The notes under the pieces: model-generated | What the model saw: the letters and a program-made list of their open reading frames with translations, nothing else | Databases searched by the model: none | What the model was told of the DNA's origin: nothing | Part shown: positions 17,432 through 26,137 of the stretch, one piece after another | Position numbering within the stretch: the stretch's first letter is position 1 | Layout: every line of letters starts with the position of its first letter | Source of the DNA: Mesorhizobium denitrificans | GTDB taxonomy: Bacteria; Pseudomonadota; Alphaproteobacteria; Rhizobiales; Rhizobiaceae | NCBI RefSeq assembly: GCF_003403035.1 | Contig: NZ_QURN01000013.1 | Location: forward strand, 62,001 to 126,000 | DNA length: 64,000 bases | Reading direction: 5' to 3' | Position numbers and translations under genes: made by a program

Positions 17432-20400
17432 GGGGTCGGAACAAGAACTGTTCCCGGTGACACGCTAAGGCCGTACAGAGCAGGAACATCAGGCGGCGCG
17501 GCGTAACCGAACCGGAAGTCTGAGCGACCGGAAACCTTCAGGCATCTGATGTTCCGCATCCCATGTGTAGATGCCTGTCAGATTGATGTGCTCCCAGCTT
17601 AGCGGCGAGATGTGCTTGAGCAGATGGTCGGAGATTGCGCGACCCACATTGCGTAAATGGGTGATGGCCCGTTCGATATAGACCGTATTCCAATGGACGA
17701 TTGCGCTGACGACGAGATTGAGACCGGACGCGCGGAATGCCTGACTTTCGAATGATCGGTCGCGTATCTCTCCACGCTCGTGGAAAAAGACAGCGCGCTT
17801 CAGCTTATGAGCGGCCTCGCCCTTGTTGAGGCCGGCCTGGCAGCGTCTGCGCAATACCGGACTCGAGTACCACTCGATCATGAACAGCGATCGCTCGATC
17901 CGACCAAGCTCCCGTAGCGCCCTTGCGAGCTGGCTTTCCTTCGGTGACGCCGACAGCTTCTTCAGGATCGTGGACGGCACCACGGATCGAGTCGTGATCG
18001 ACGCCGCCAGATGGAGCAGATCATTCCAATGATCGAGGATCAGGGTGGCATTGATCGGTGCCCCGATATGGTTCGACAGCGCCGGATATGCATCGCCTTT
18101 CTCGAACGTGTGGAACTTCCGGTCCTTGAGGTTCCGCAACCGCGGTGCGAACCGCTTGCCGATCAGGGCGAACAGCCCGAAGACGTGATCGCTTGCGCCG
18201 CCTGTATCGGTAAAATGTTCCTGGATGTCGAGGATCGTGTCCTGATCGAATAGCCCATCGAGCACATAGGCCGCCTCGCTTTCGGTCGGGCTGATGGGCA
18301 GAATGCTGAAGTAACCATATTGATCTGACAGATGGCTATAGAACTTCGAGCCCGGCTCGCTGCCATAGTGTAGATTGACGTCGCCGCGCTTGGCGGCGCG
18401 ATCACTGGCGCGAAAGAACTGCCCGTCGGATGACGCGGTCGTTCCATTGCCCCAAAGCCGAGAATGCGGATGCCGGGTGTGCGCATCGGTGATGCATGCT
18501 TGCGCAGCACGATATGTCTCCGATCGGGCGTGGAAGGTTCTCATCCAGCCTATCTGGTGAGCGCTGATTCCTTTTGATGCGCTGGCCATCCGCTTCGGAC
18601 CCAGGTTGGTCGCATCGGCCAGCACGCCGGCCAGCATGGCCGAGACATTTCTTGGGACATCGCCGGTGCGGACATGCGTGAAGTGGTCGGCAAAGCCCGT
18701 CCAATCGTGCACTTCCCTCAAAAGGTCCGGCACCTCGACCATCGGATACATATCGCTGATTTCGGCATTGAGTTCCTCGGCTGCAGCGGGGACTTCGCCG
18801 GCGGTCGGCGTGACGATCAACGTCCCGGCCTCAAGACGAACACCTTCGAGCTTTCCGGACCTTGCTCTGTGCGCCAATCGCTTCAGATTGAAGTCGAGCA
18901 TCTGACTCGCTTCGGCAAGCCAAGCCGCGCCATCACCATGGACGCCGAGTCCGAGGCGATCTTCCTCCTTCATTGTGGTGAATGTCGCGCGCGGCATGAG
19001 ATGCTCGTCAATCGGCCGGAACGACCGGCTGCCGTCGACCCAGATGTCTGCAGATCGAAGTCTGTCTCGCAAAGCGGCGAGCGTGGCGATCTCGTAGAGA
19101 CGACGATCGGGCTTTTCCTGTTCGAAGATGAGCCGTCGATCGGCTTGGCTGAGGTGGGTGACCGGAACACGATCCGGGAGTGTCCGACGCCGCTCGGCAT
19201 ACATGCGCTTCAACAGCGAGATTGCCGCCAGAAGCGGATCACCGCGCCGCGCCGACTGGAACGTGAACGTCTGCAGGAACGCCCCTGCATATTTGTTCAC
19301 ATTAGTGTGCTGTTCGGCCGCCAAAACCAGGGATGGCGCCTCGCTATCTTTGACCATCAATTCGAGCTCCGGCTTCATACGGACCAGTCTATCCCAACCA
19401 ACTTTTTCATCGAGAACATCCAAAGCGTTACGACCATTGTCATTGGCTGACTGTAGTGCAGTGATCGTATCGAGGAACATGCGCAGCGCCTTGGCCGCAT
19501 CCCGCCTGGAATCCATCTGCCGCTGCTTTTTGCGGTTGTTCGCCTGCGAGAACAACCGAGCCATCAGCTTGATGAACATCGACACTGCGTCGTCGGTGAG
19601 CTTCTGGCCGAGCTTGATGACCTGCGCCACGATCAAAGCATGCCGTCGGCTCGCATTGAAGTCGTTGGCCAGCCATGCCGGCGTGGCGGTACCCTCACGG
19701 ATTATTTGGTCCCACCGTCCAGACGATATGCGCATCTGCAATTTTGGATTGATTTCCAGCTTGCGCAGGAAGGCAATCCGCTCTGTCAGCCCGACCAGGT
19801 TTGACGCACCCGGCGCTTCTGGCGCCGATCGCAGCCAATGAAAGCGAGTTTGGCCGATCGCCGGGTCAACCTCCAACAACCCGTCCATCGATTCAAGCCG
19901 ATCAGGCGGGATACCTTCGACGAGTTCTTTCTCAGCACGTCTGCGAGCTATCGCGCGACCGCCGAGGCCGATTTTCTCGATCGAATGTAGCGAAGGAAGG
20001 AGCGCGTTTCGTTTCCGGAATTCGGCAATGACTGCTGTCGCGATCGGGAACCCGTGATCGCCACTGGCCGCTGCATCGATTGCAGCTACGAGGGCAGCGC
20101 GGCGGTCGTCTTTAGAGGCAGTCCGGAGACCAAGGTAACCCATCAAAGACCGGCTGTGATCGAAACGCGTCTGTGCTCGATGTGCATAGAAGGCGTAGAG
20201 GCGGGCGTCGATACCGAGCTGATCCGCAAGATAGTTGATCACAGCCGCGGGCGGCTGCTCGATATCCCACAAGAGCCGCCCCGTCTGACGCATTGTGCAA
20301 AGCTGAACCGCGAAGCCCAGCTTGTTCTGCGGTCGGCGGCGGAGCTCGCATTCCAAACGATCTGCCGGATCCAGTGTAAAGTGACGGATCAGGCTATCCT

Positions 20401-20620
20401 CATCCGTCGCTATACCCAGAAGTATCGCCGCTTCCTTCGAGCTGACAAGCCTTCTTCTACCCACTCGCGCTCTCCCTTGGCACACAGCTTCAAGGGAGAA
20501 TTGGCCGCCATCAGGCTGTCTCTTTCAACCTTCCAGCAGCTTCATCTACAGATCAATCACGCGTGTTCGCGCTTCGTTCGATATTAGCGTGTCTGGGGGA
20601 ACAGTTCTTGTTCTGACCCC
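17432..20620 (-). mobile_element. Tn3-family element 1 (tnpA only)
   Basis: The 3189-bp element is bounded by 37-bp inverted repeats, GGGGTCGGAACAAGAACTG at 17432 and its complement ending at 20620 (GGGGTCAGAACAAGAACTG when read inward), both reaching an inner GACACGCTAA. It contains one gene, the transposase. The five flanking bases differ (AAAAA and TATCT), so no target duplication remains, which points to a later rearrangement or a deletion at one end. The right end cuts into a TOPRIM primase gene in frame. A related element lies at 48049-51252 in the opposite orientation. Confidence 0.92.
17489..20485 (-). CDS. tnpA: Tn3-family transposase (element 1)
   Basis: A 998-residue DDE transposase of the Tn3 family. 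The N-terminal DNA-binding domain includes LLGIATDEDSLIRHFTLDP. The C-terminal catalytic part shows the family segments [51 protein letters not shown] and [20 protein letters not shown]. It acts on the 37-bp ends of its own element. No resolvase is encoded, so cointegrates would need help from elsewhere. It is highly similar along its length to the transposase at 48220-51195. Confidence 0.95.
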   Translation of the reverse strand: MCQGRARVGRRRLVSSKEAAILLGIATDEDSLIRHFTLDPADRLECELRRRPQNKLGFAVQLCTMRQTGRLLWDIEQPPAAVINYLADQLGIDARLYAFYAHRAQTRFDHSRSLMGYLGLRTASKDDRRAALVAAIDAAASGDHGFPIATAVIAEFRKRNALLPSLHSIEKIGLGGRAIARRRAEKELVEGIPPDRLESMDGLLEVDPAIGQTRFHWLRSAPEAPGASNLVGLTERIAFLRKLEINPKLQMRISSGRWDQIIREGTATPAWLANDFNASRRHALIVAQVIKLGQKLTDDAVSMFIKLMARLFSQANNRKKQRQMDSRRDAAKALRMFLDTITALQSANDNGRNALDVLDEKVGWDRLVRMKPELELMVKDSEAPSLVLAAEQHTNVNKYAGAFLQTFTFQSARRGDPLLAAISLLKRMYAERRRTLPDRVPVTHLSQADRRLIFEQEKPDRRLYEIATLAALRDRLRSADIWVDGSRSFRPIDEHLMPRATFTTMKEEDRLGLGVHGDGAAWLAEASQMLDFNLKRLAHRARSGKLEGVRLEAGTLIVTPTAGEVPAAAEELNAEISDMYPMVEVPDLLREVHDWTGFADHFTHVRTGDVPRNVSAMLAGVLADATNLGPKRMASASKGISAHQIGWMRTFHARSETYRAAQACITDAHTRHPHSRLWGNGTTASSDGQFFRASDRAAKRGDVNLHYGSEPGSKFYSHLSDQYGYFSILPISPTESEAAYVLDGLFDQDTILDIQEHFTDTGGASDHVFGLFALIGKRFAPRLRNLKDRKFHTFEKGDAYPALSNHIGAPINATLILDHWNDLLHLAASITTRSVVPSTILKKLSASPKESQLARALRELGRIERSLFMIEWYSSPVLRRRCQAGLNKGEAAHKLKRAVFFHERGEIRDRSFESQAFRASGLNLVVSAIVHWNTVYIERAITHLRNVGRAISDHLLKHISPLSWEHINLTGIYTWDAEHQMPEGFRSLRLPVRLRRAA

Positions 20621-21244
20621 TATCTTGCTGGGCGCGGCATCCTCCTTGCCGCGCGCGAGCGCGCCCTGCGCTTCCACCCCGGCTGCTACTACCGCGATCT
20701 CGTCACCGGCGAGACGTTGACCTTGCCCGCCCTGATCGCAGCCGTCACTTCGCTCGACGGACGTATCACCGGCCTGCAGCGCACGTGGCTGGACCCGGCC
20801 GGCAACGGCAAGGCGCAGCTTGCTGATCCGCGCCGCTCGCTCGGCAATCTTCTCGGCAACGCCATCTGGCTCGGCCGCGAACCTGGCGCACCCGTTCCGG
20901 CCATGGCCGCCGGCGAGGGTTTCGAGACTATGGCGTCGCTGCGCACGGTGTCGGCAGGACTGCCGGTCGCCGCCGCCACCTCGGCCAATCACCTCTCCGG
21001 CCTGACCTTCCCGCCTGGCTGCCGTCGCCTGTACATTGCCGCCGATGCGGACGCCGCCGGCCGGCACGGCATCCGACGCCTCAGCCAGCGTGCAGGCGAG
21101 GCTGGCATTCTCGCCATGGTGCTTCGCCCGCAGCTCGGCGACTTCAACGACGATCTGCGCTACCTCGGCCCGGCGTCACTCGCGGCGTGCCTGCGCGATC
21201 AGCTCCTCCCGGACGATGCCGGTCTCTTGCCTCCGTCCGGATGA
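20621..21244 (+). pseudogene. TOPRIM-domain primase-like gene (DUF7146 type) truncated by Tn3 element 1
   Basis: The reading frame is open from the first base after the transposon end and begins YLAGRGILLAARERALRFH, the core start of plasmid primase-like DUF7146 proteins. It continues to a TOPRIM region, VPAMAAGEGFETMASL (first Glu) and LYIAADADAAGRHGI (DxD). The stop at 21244 looks native. Roughly the first 100 residues, probably including a zinc-binding part, are missing. Such proteins act in replication or transfer of alphaproteobacterial plasmids and integrative elements. The remaining 207 codons have no natural start. Confidence 0.8.
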
Positions 21245-21372
21245 ACGGCCCAAGGGTCGGCGAGTGGCCGGCAGGTGGGCAGGGGCGGCGTCACAGAAAA
21301 TCTCGCAGCCATGGCGGCGGTCCCTCGGAAAGGCCGCGCCCGCGGCCTGCCTGAGAGGCGATCCCTGCCACC

Positions 21373-21443
21373 CCCCGGGCGCGGCCGCAACGGCTGCGCC
21401 GTCCTCCGCTTCGCTCCGGCCTTCGGTGCGGCCGCGCCCGGGG
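21373..21443. repeat. GC-rich perfect inverted repeat with 37-nt loop
   Basis: CCCCGGGCGCGGCCGCA (21373-21389) is repeated as its exact complement at 21427-21443. The 17-bp arms would form a very stable hairpin in the 260-bp gap between the primase remnant and the DUF2493 gene. No T run follows, so it is not a simple terminator. It may be a single-strand origin or transfer-related structure, but nothing in the sequence decides this. Confidence 0.6.
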
Positions 21444-21504
21444 CGCGGCCGGGCGTCGCTGTCAGGCCGCTATTGCGCCCGGCCACAACCGACGGAGACA
21501 CACC

Positions 21505-22446
21505 ATGACCTACGAACTTCCTTTCGACGACGCCTACGAGCCCTACCACGCCTCGTCGCCGACCGACCGCGTCATCCTCGAGCTGCAGATTTACGGCCAT
21601 CGTCCGCATCAGGACGAGCCCGATCCTCGGCCGCTGCCCGACGACGAGGTGATCCGGGCCGGCCTCGCCGGGATCGTCGAGACCTTCGCCGGGATGCTCG
21701 GCGACACCAGGCTAGAACCCGACCTCGACGACCTGCTCTGGTCCTTCACCAACGTCTTCCATCGTGCCGCCGAGCGCGTCGCCCGCAGCCTTGACCGCAA
21801 CGAGGAAGCGCAGCGCTCGAGCCAGAACGAACAGGACGGTTCCGAGGTGAAGTCAGTCGAGCTGGAACGGCTCACCGCCGAAGGCATCACCTATGTTGAA
21901 CGCCGCAACGTGCTCGAAATCATGCGCGACGAGGCCGCCGACCTCTACGAGGCTCAGACCGGATCGGCGTGGCGGCCGCGCACCGGCTCCAAGGTCTCCC
22001 ACCAGGCGATGACGGCAGCGGTGATCGACAGCCGCGATTTCCTAGCCGCTCGCCGCCGTGCCGAGACCGAGGTGCTGGTTCCCGCCGGCACCAAGATCGC
22101 CTTCGCCGGCGGCCTCGACTGCAACGATCACGACCGGATCTGGGACGCGCTCGACAAGGCCCGCGAAAAGCACGCCGACATGGTCCTGCTGCACGGCGGC
22201 AGCCCGCGCGGCGCCGAGTGCATCGCAGCCTGCTGGGCCGAGAACCGCAAGGTCACGCAGATCGCCTTCAAGCCCGACTGGAACCGGCACGCGAAAGCGG
22301 CTCCGTTCCGCCGCAACGACCAGCTGCTCTCGGTTATGCCCTACGGACTAATCGTCTTCCCCGGCTCCGGCATCACCGAGAACCTGGCCGACAAGGCTCG
22401 CCGGCTCGGCATTTCCGTCTGGCGGTTCACGGAGGGTGGCGCGTGA
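21505..22446 (+). CDS. DUF2493 (SLOG superfamily) protein
   Basis: A 313-residue protein of the kind found in replication/maintenance clusters of rhizobial plasmids and integrative elements. The C-terminal third is a Rossmann-like SLOG domain: IAFAGGLDCNDHDRIWDALD, then MVLLHGGSPRGAECIAACWA, then LIVFPGSGITENLADKAR. SLOG domains bind nucleotides or related small ligands. The N-terminal 130 residues are acidic and helical. A second SLOG-like gene follows at 22750. No enzymatic activity can be assigned. Confidence 0.75.
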   Translation: MTYELPFDDAYEPYHASSPTDRVILELQIYGHRPHQDEPDPRPLPDDEVIRAGLAGIVETFAGMLGDTRLEPDLDDLLWSFTNVFHRAAERVARSLDRNEEAQRSSQNEQDGSEVKSVELERLTAEGITYVERRNVLEIMRDEAADLYEAQTGSAWRPRTGSKVSHQAMTAAVIDSRDFLAARRRAETEVLVPAGTKIAFAGGLDCNDHDRIWDALDKAREKHADMVLLHGGSPRGAECIAACWAENRKVTQIAFKPDWNRHAKAAPFRRNDQLLSVMPYGLIVFPGSGITENLADKARRLGISVWRFTEGGA

Positions 22447-22469
22447 GCGCCGCCTTCATTTTCCGCGTC

Positions 22470-22501
22470 GAAGAACCCGGCCGTTTGCGGCCGGATTCTT
22501 C
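22470..22501 (+). terminator. Hairpin after the DUF2493 gene, terminator-like
   Basis: GAAGAACCCGGCCG (22470-22483) pairs with CGGCCGGATTCTTC (22488-22501) around a TTTG loop with one mismatch. It lies 24 bp after the stop codon. There is no downstream T run, so termination would be weak or Rho-assisted. Confidence 0.4.
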
Positions 22502-22587
22502 GTGCGTGCACATCCGTTCCCGTCAGCAAGTCCGGGGACGTCGTGGAAACAGCGCAGATGGAGCGTTGCCAATGTCGTCCGTCACGG

Positions 22588-22690
22588 GTTCGGGCGCGCC
22601 GGCCTACGGCCGGCCGGGGTCTACTCGCGGCGTGCCGCCGCTCCCCGAGCCGGCTCCGCCGTCTCGGCCTACGGTGACGATCCCTCGCGC
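22588..22690 (+). repeat. Intergenic repeat copy A
   Basis: About 100 bp starting GTTCGGGCGCGCCGGCC resembles copy B at 25031-25138 in the same orientation, with shared blocks such as CGCGGYGYGCCGCCGCTC and a later GGTRACGATC. The copy sits between the two SLOG-type genes. It contains no coding frame I can support. Confidence 0.55.
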
Positions 22691-22749
22691 ACGAGAGCGA
22701 GAGGAGAGCCGGGGGCGAGGCGGTTGATCTGAGAGAAAGGAAAGCGACC

Positions 22750-23283
22750 ATGGCGATGATATTCCTCGGCGGTTCACGCGACATCTTCGAACTGCCTGTC
22801 CCCGCAATCGAACGGGTCGGCACGATCGTCGCGGCCGAACATGGCGTGCTGATCGGCGATGCACCGGGCGCGGATTCCGAGATGCAGGGACTGCTGGCAG
22901 GCTACAACTACGAGCATGTCGGCGTCTTCCATGCTCGCGCGGAACCCCGCAACAATCTCGGTGACTGGGCCGCCTACCACGTTCCGCCGCCGGCCGGCGC
23001 GAAGGGTTTTGCTGTCCACGCCGAAAAAGACCGCGAGATGGCTAACCGCGCCGATTTCGGCCTGATGGTGTGGGACGGCATTTCGCCAGGTACCTGCCTC
23101 AACGTGCTGCGCCTGGCCATCATCGGCAGTCCCTGCGTCGTATACGACACGATGCGCGGCACGGTAGGAACCGTCCATACCGTCGCGGACTGGCGCGCCA
23201 TGATGCGGCATGCCGGCCCCGACACGCAGCGCGACGTCGAAGCCCGCATGACGGCGGACGAGCGCCTTGCCCTCGAAATCTGA
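22750..23283 (+). CDS. SLOG-like hypothetical protein
   Basis: A 177-residue protein with a Rossmann-like pattern: MIFLGGSRDIFELPVPAIER at the start, then VLIGDAPGADSEMQGLLAG, then FGLMVWDGISPGTCLNVLRL. This layout of glycine-rich strand ends matches the SLOG/DprA-like fold, as in the DUF2493 protein just upstream. AGAGAAAGGAAAGCGACC precedes the ATG and gives a good ribosome site. I recognise no specific family or ligand. Confidence 0.7.
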   Translation: MAMIFLGGSRDIFELPVPAIERVGTIVAAEHGVLIGDAPGADSEMQGLLAGYNYEHVGVFHARAEPRNNLGDWAAYHVPPPAGAKGFAVHAEKDREMANRADFGLMVWDGISPGTCLNVLRLAIIGSPCVVYDTMRGTVGTVHTVADWRAMMRHAGPDTQRDVEARMTADERLALEI

Positions 23284-23803
23284 TCCCAAGCCAGGTCGAC
23301 CGGCTACCGATCGGGCGGCCTCGGATCCGGCCGCCTATGCCGCCGCGGCGATCGTCTGCGAGCTTCGAAGCCGATCCCTGACGAGGCCAACCCGCGCGGT
23401 CCGCAGGCATTCCCCTAGAAATCCCAACTGTCCGTCGCGCCAAGGCCAGGGCGGTTGCGGATCAGGCAGCGCAGTCTCGGCTGCACGCTTGGCGGGCGAA
23501 TCCTTCGCCCCATGTTGGAATCGAGCATCACCAGCCGGCTCCGACCCGCAAAGCCTGACGCGTGACGGAATACGGGGCAGGGGACACCTCACGCGCGGCG
23601 GTCGTTGGGTGTGGCAAGGTGACGGAGAGGCGGATCCGCAGCCGAGGCAAACCCGTGCCTGCGAGCGGCGTGCGTGGGCGTGAAGGATCTGCGATGGCGG
23701 CCGGAGGCATCGCCTTCGTTCACATCCGGACCATTCCCGTGGTTATGTCGCCTTTGTAGTGGACCGCCTGCTTTTGCGGTCAACCCCCGTTGGGGGTACG
23801 CTC

Positions 23804-23933
23804 GGCAAAAATTCAGGAAAATTCGATTTCGGTTCTTTTTTGCGGGCCAGGGCACTTTCCTTCCCGCAAGCGGGGCCCTTTGAAAGTGCGGCCCGCTGTC
23901 TGCGGCAAATAGAATTTTCCAGAATTTGTTGCC
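23804..23933. repeat. 130-bp concentric inverted-repeat structure upstream of the DUF736 gene
   Basis: Three inverted repeats share one centre near 23868.5. The outer AT-rich arms are GGCAAAAATTCAGGAAAATTC (23804-23824) against the complement at 23912-23933. The middle arms are GCGGGCC-AGG-GCACTTTC (23842-23859) against GAAAGTGCGGCCCGC (23882-23896). The inner arms are CCCGC-AA-GCGGG (23863-23874). A small hairpin ACCCCC-GTT-GGGGGT precedes it at 23783-23797. It lies in a 725-bp stretch (23284-24008) without any gene I can support. A replication, transfer or recombination site is possible. Confidence 0.75.
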
Positions 23934-24008
23934 TAGTGACCGCAGCAGGACGGCCCCCTCCTTTGGCGCCATTGGGAATGGTCCCGATGCAACCGAAGGA
24001 GAACTACC

Positions 24009-24332
24009 ATGGCCACCACGATCGCAAACCTCACCGCCAAGGCCGACGGCTCGATGGAAGGCGTGTTCGCCACGCTGCGGGTCAACGCCCCGATCACGCT
24101 GATCCCGAACGCCAACAAGACCCGCGAGGATGCCCCCGACTACCGCATCGTCAACAAGCGCACAGGCTTCGAGATCGGAGCCGGCTGGAACCGCATCTCC
24201 CAGCGTTCGGGCGAGGAATACACCTCGGTCAAGCTGGAAGCTCCCGAGATCGGCGTGATCTTCGGCAACCTCGCTCCCGCCCCCGGCGGCGACGAGAACA
24301 AGAAGGTGATCCTGTGGAACAACCCGCAGTGA
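24009..24332 (+). CDS. DUF736 family protein
   Basis: A 107-residue protein with the DUF736 pattern MATTIANLTAKADGSMEGVF, ITLIPNANKTREDAPDYRIV and FEIGAGWNRISQRSGEEYTS. The family is a common marker of alphaproteobacterial plasmids and integrative elements. Its biochemical role is unknown. AAGGAGAACTACC is a strong ribosome site. The gene is preceded by the concentric inverted repeat and followed within 10 bp by a clear terminator. Confidence 0.9.
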   Translation: MATTIANLTAKADGSMEGVFATLRVNAPITLIPNANKTREDAPDYRIVNKRTGFEIGAGWNRISQRSGEEYTSVKLEAPEIGVIFGNLAPAPGGDENKKVILWNNPQ

Positions 24333-24340
24333 ACCGCAGC

Positions 24341-24373
24341 GAGCCGGCCCCGCAAGGGGCCGGCTCTCTTTTT
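24341..24373 (+). terminator. Rho-independent terminator after the DUF736 gene
   Basis: GAGCCGGCCCC (24341-24351), loop GCAA, and GGGGCCGGCTC (24356-24366) form a perfect 11-bp stem followed by TCTTTTTT. Confidence 0.92.
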
Positions 24374-24398
24374 TGCACCACCCGATCAGGAGGCTTCG

Positions 24399-24596
24399 AT
24401 GAGCCGCTACACCGTCACCAGCAGCGATAGCCGCTTCGATCCGGATGCCGTCATCGGCTACGATCCACCGCTGCGCACCTTCTTCCTGCAGGCATTCCCT
24501 GACGAAAGCGGCGACGATCTCGCCCTCTGGCTCGGCACCAACGACCGCGAATACGAAACGCTCGCCGCACTGCTGCGACATCTCCAGTCGAAGTAA
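24399..24596 (+). CDS. Small hypothetical acidic protein
   Basis: A 65-residue protein (MSRYTVTSSDSRFDPDAVIG start, DLALWLGTNDREYETLAALL in the second half). AGGAGGCTTCG upstream is a strong ribosome site, and terminators lie both before and after, so it is probably a single-gene unit. I recognise no family. Small proteins of this kind commonly accompany DUF736 genes on rhizobial plasmids. Confidence 0.7.
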   Translation: MSRYTVTSSDSRFDPDAVIGYDPPLRTFFLQAFPDESGDDLALWLGTNDREYETLAALLRHLQSK

Positions 24597-24607
24597 CCCG
24601 CAGAGAA

Positions 24608-24650
24608 GAGGCCCGCGCCGGACGATCATCCGGCGCGGGCCTCTTTATTT
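24608..24650 (+). terminator. Rho-independent terminator with 15-bp perfect stem
   Basis: GAGGCCCGCGCCGGA (24608-24622), a six-base loop, and the exact complement (24629-24643) are followed by TTTATTTT. It separates the small plus-strand gene from the convergent WGR gene. Confidence 0.92.
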
Positions 24651-24677
24651 TGCCCGCCTGACTACCACTCTCGACCG

Positions 24678-24929
24678 TCAGCTTTCCCCGACCGCATCCT
24701 GATAGCCGCGTTGGCGCTTGAGACGCAAAAGGACCTTGCGCGCCGCGATGGCCTCCTCGCCCTTTTCATAGAGGTCGATCCGCATCCGACCCGGCCGGCC
24801 AATCCGTCCCCACTCGCGCACCACACAGATGTCGCCGAACAGGCTGGGTGCTGACGACAGCCGATAGAACCTGGCCATGTTCCGGGCGGGATCGATACGA
24901 TGGAGGTGGATCACATCTTCGTTCTGCAT
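24678..24929 (-). CDS. WGR-domain protein
   Basis: An 83-residue protein that is almost entirely a WGR domain: MARFYRLSSAPSLFGDICVV, then REWGRIGRPGRMRIDLY with the name-giving WGR, then EEAIAARKVLLRLKRQRGY. WGR domains bind nucleic acid ends and occur as stand-alone proteins in rhizobia. A longer frame to 25307 exists but its extra part is low-complexity and overlaps a repeat and the IS21 end, so I start at MQNEDVIHL (24929); MHCARDIP at 24956 is the alternative. Confidence 0.85.
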   Translation of the reverse strand: MQNEDVIHLHRIDPARNMARFYRLSSAPSLFGDICVVREWGRIGRPGRMRIDLYEKGEEAIAARKVLLRLKRQRGYQDAVGES

Positions 24930-25030
24930 GACGGGAATGTCGCGCGCGCAATGCATGCCGTCCAACGAGTTCCGTGAATCGGTCCGACCGGATCGATTCA
25001 GGCTGTTTATGCATCGGCTGAATGAACGGT

Positions 25031-25138
25031 GTTTGGGCGAGCCGGCCTGCGGCCGACCGCGCTCTATTCGCGGTGCGCCGCCGCTCACGGAGCCTGCTGA
25101 AGCAGTCTCCGCCAAAGGTAACGATCGCCTCTCGCGGG
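25031..25138 (+). repeat. Intergenic repeat copy B
   Basis: This copy begins GTTTGGGCGAGCCGGCC and matches copy A (22588-22690) in order and orientation over about 100 bp with scattered differences and a short insertion. It lies in the 340-bp stretch between the WGR gene and the IS21 element, which otherwise holds nothing I recognise. Confidence 0.55.
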
Positions 25139-25342
25139 ACCTCAGGGACCGGGTCGACCGGCCCCTGACGTCACGAGGGGCAACCCCTCGCGCACCCCGC
25201 CGGCTGGTCGCCGGATATGGGCGCATCCCCTGGCGGGGATGCGAGCCTCTATCTCTCTGACGTCCCAGTCTGTTGATTTCCACCCAGAAGTGAGCCGGGA
25301 TTTTCACCGAGAACTGAGCCGGTTTTGATTATCGTTTTGGCT

Positions 25343-26137
25343 TCATGCCTGGGTCAAGTCACGGTTGGTCTCCTTGTTCTTTCGTGCCGCTGCTGCTGAG
25401 CTCGCTTTAAATCGGAAGCTGTCATTTCCCGTTTCGAGGATATGGCATCGGTGAGTGAGACGATCGAGAAGAGCTGTCGTCATCTTGGCGTCCCCGAAGA
25501 CGCTGGCCCACTCGCTAAAGCTCAGATTGGTTGTGATGGCGACGCTGGTGCGTTCGTATAGCTTACTGAGCAGATGGAAGAGCAGCGCTCCGCCGGACGC
25601 GCTGAATGGCAGGTATCCCAGTTCGTCCAGGATAACGAGGTCGAGCCGTGTGAGGCTTTCGGCGATCTGTCCGGATTTGCCTTTTGCCTTTTCCAACTCG
25701 AGCGCATTGACGAGTTCGATGGTGGAGAGGAAGCGGACCTTGCGTCGATGATGCTCTATGGCCTGGACGCCAAGAGCGGTAACGGCATGCGTCTTACCGG
25801 TCCCTGGCCCGCCAATCAGCACGACGTTGTGAGCCTCGTTGAGGAACTCACAACGATGGAGTTGTCGCAATGTGGCTTCGTTGATCTCGCTGGCAGCGAA
25901 ATCGAATCCAGATAAGTCCTTGTATGCCGGGAAGCGCGCCGCCTTCATGTGGTAAGCGATGGAGCGAACCTCGCGTTCTGCCAATTCGGCCTTCAGCAAT
26001 TGGGAGAGGATCGGCACTGCGGCGTCGAAAGCCGGCGCCCCTTGTTCGACGAGATCGGTGACTGCCTGCGCCATGCCGTGCATCTTCAGGCTGCGCAGCA
26101 TGATGACGATTGCGCCGCTGGCGGGATCATGACGCAT
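25343..26137 (-). CDS. istB: IS21 helper ATPase IstB
   Basis: AAA+ protein that selects the target and activates IstA. Walker A is [15 protein letters not shown], Walker B is [12 protein letters not shown], and the C-terminal part has [20 protein letters not shown]. The ATG at 26137 is chosen because it overlaps the istA stop, the usual coupling; a longer frame to 26200 lies inside istA. At 264 residues it is full length. Confidence 0.95.
   Translation of the reverse strand: MRHDPASGAIVIMLRSLKMHGMAQAVTDLVEQGAPAFDAAVPILSQLLKAELAEREVRSIAYHMKAARFPAYKDLSGFDFAASEINEATLRQLHRCEFLNEAHNVVLIGGPGTGKTHAVTALGVQAIEHHRRKVRFLSTIELVNALELEKAKGKSGQIAESLTRLDLVILDELGYLPFSASGGALLFHLLSKLYERTSVAITTNLSFSEWASVFGDAKMTTALLDRLTHRCHILETGNDSFRFKASSAAAARKNKETNRDLTQA

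Noticed and set aside
24930-25307. N-terminal extension of the WGR protein
   Set aside because: The extra part overlaps an intergenic repeat and reaches into the IS21 terminal repeat, and the WGR domain is complete without it.
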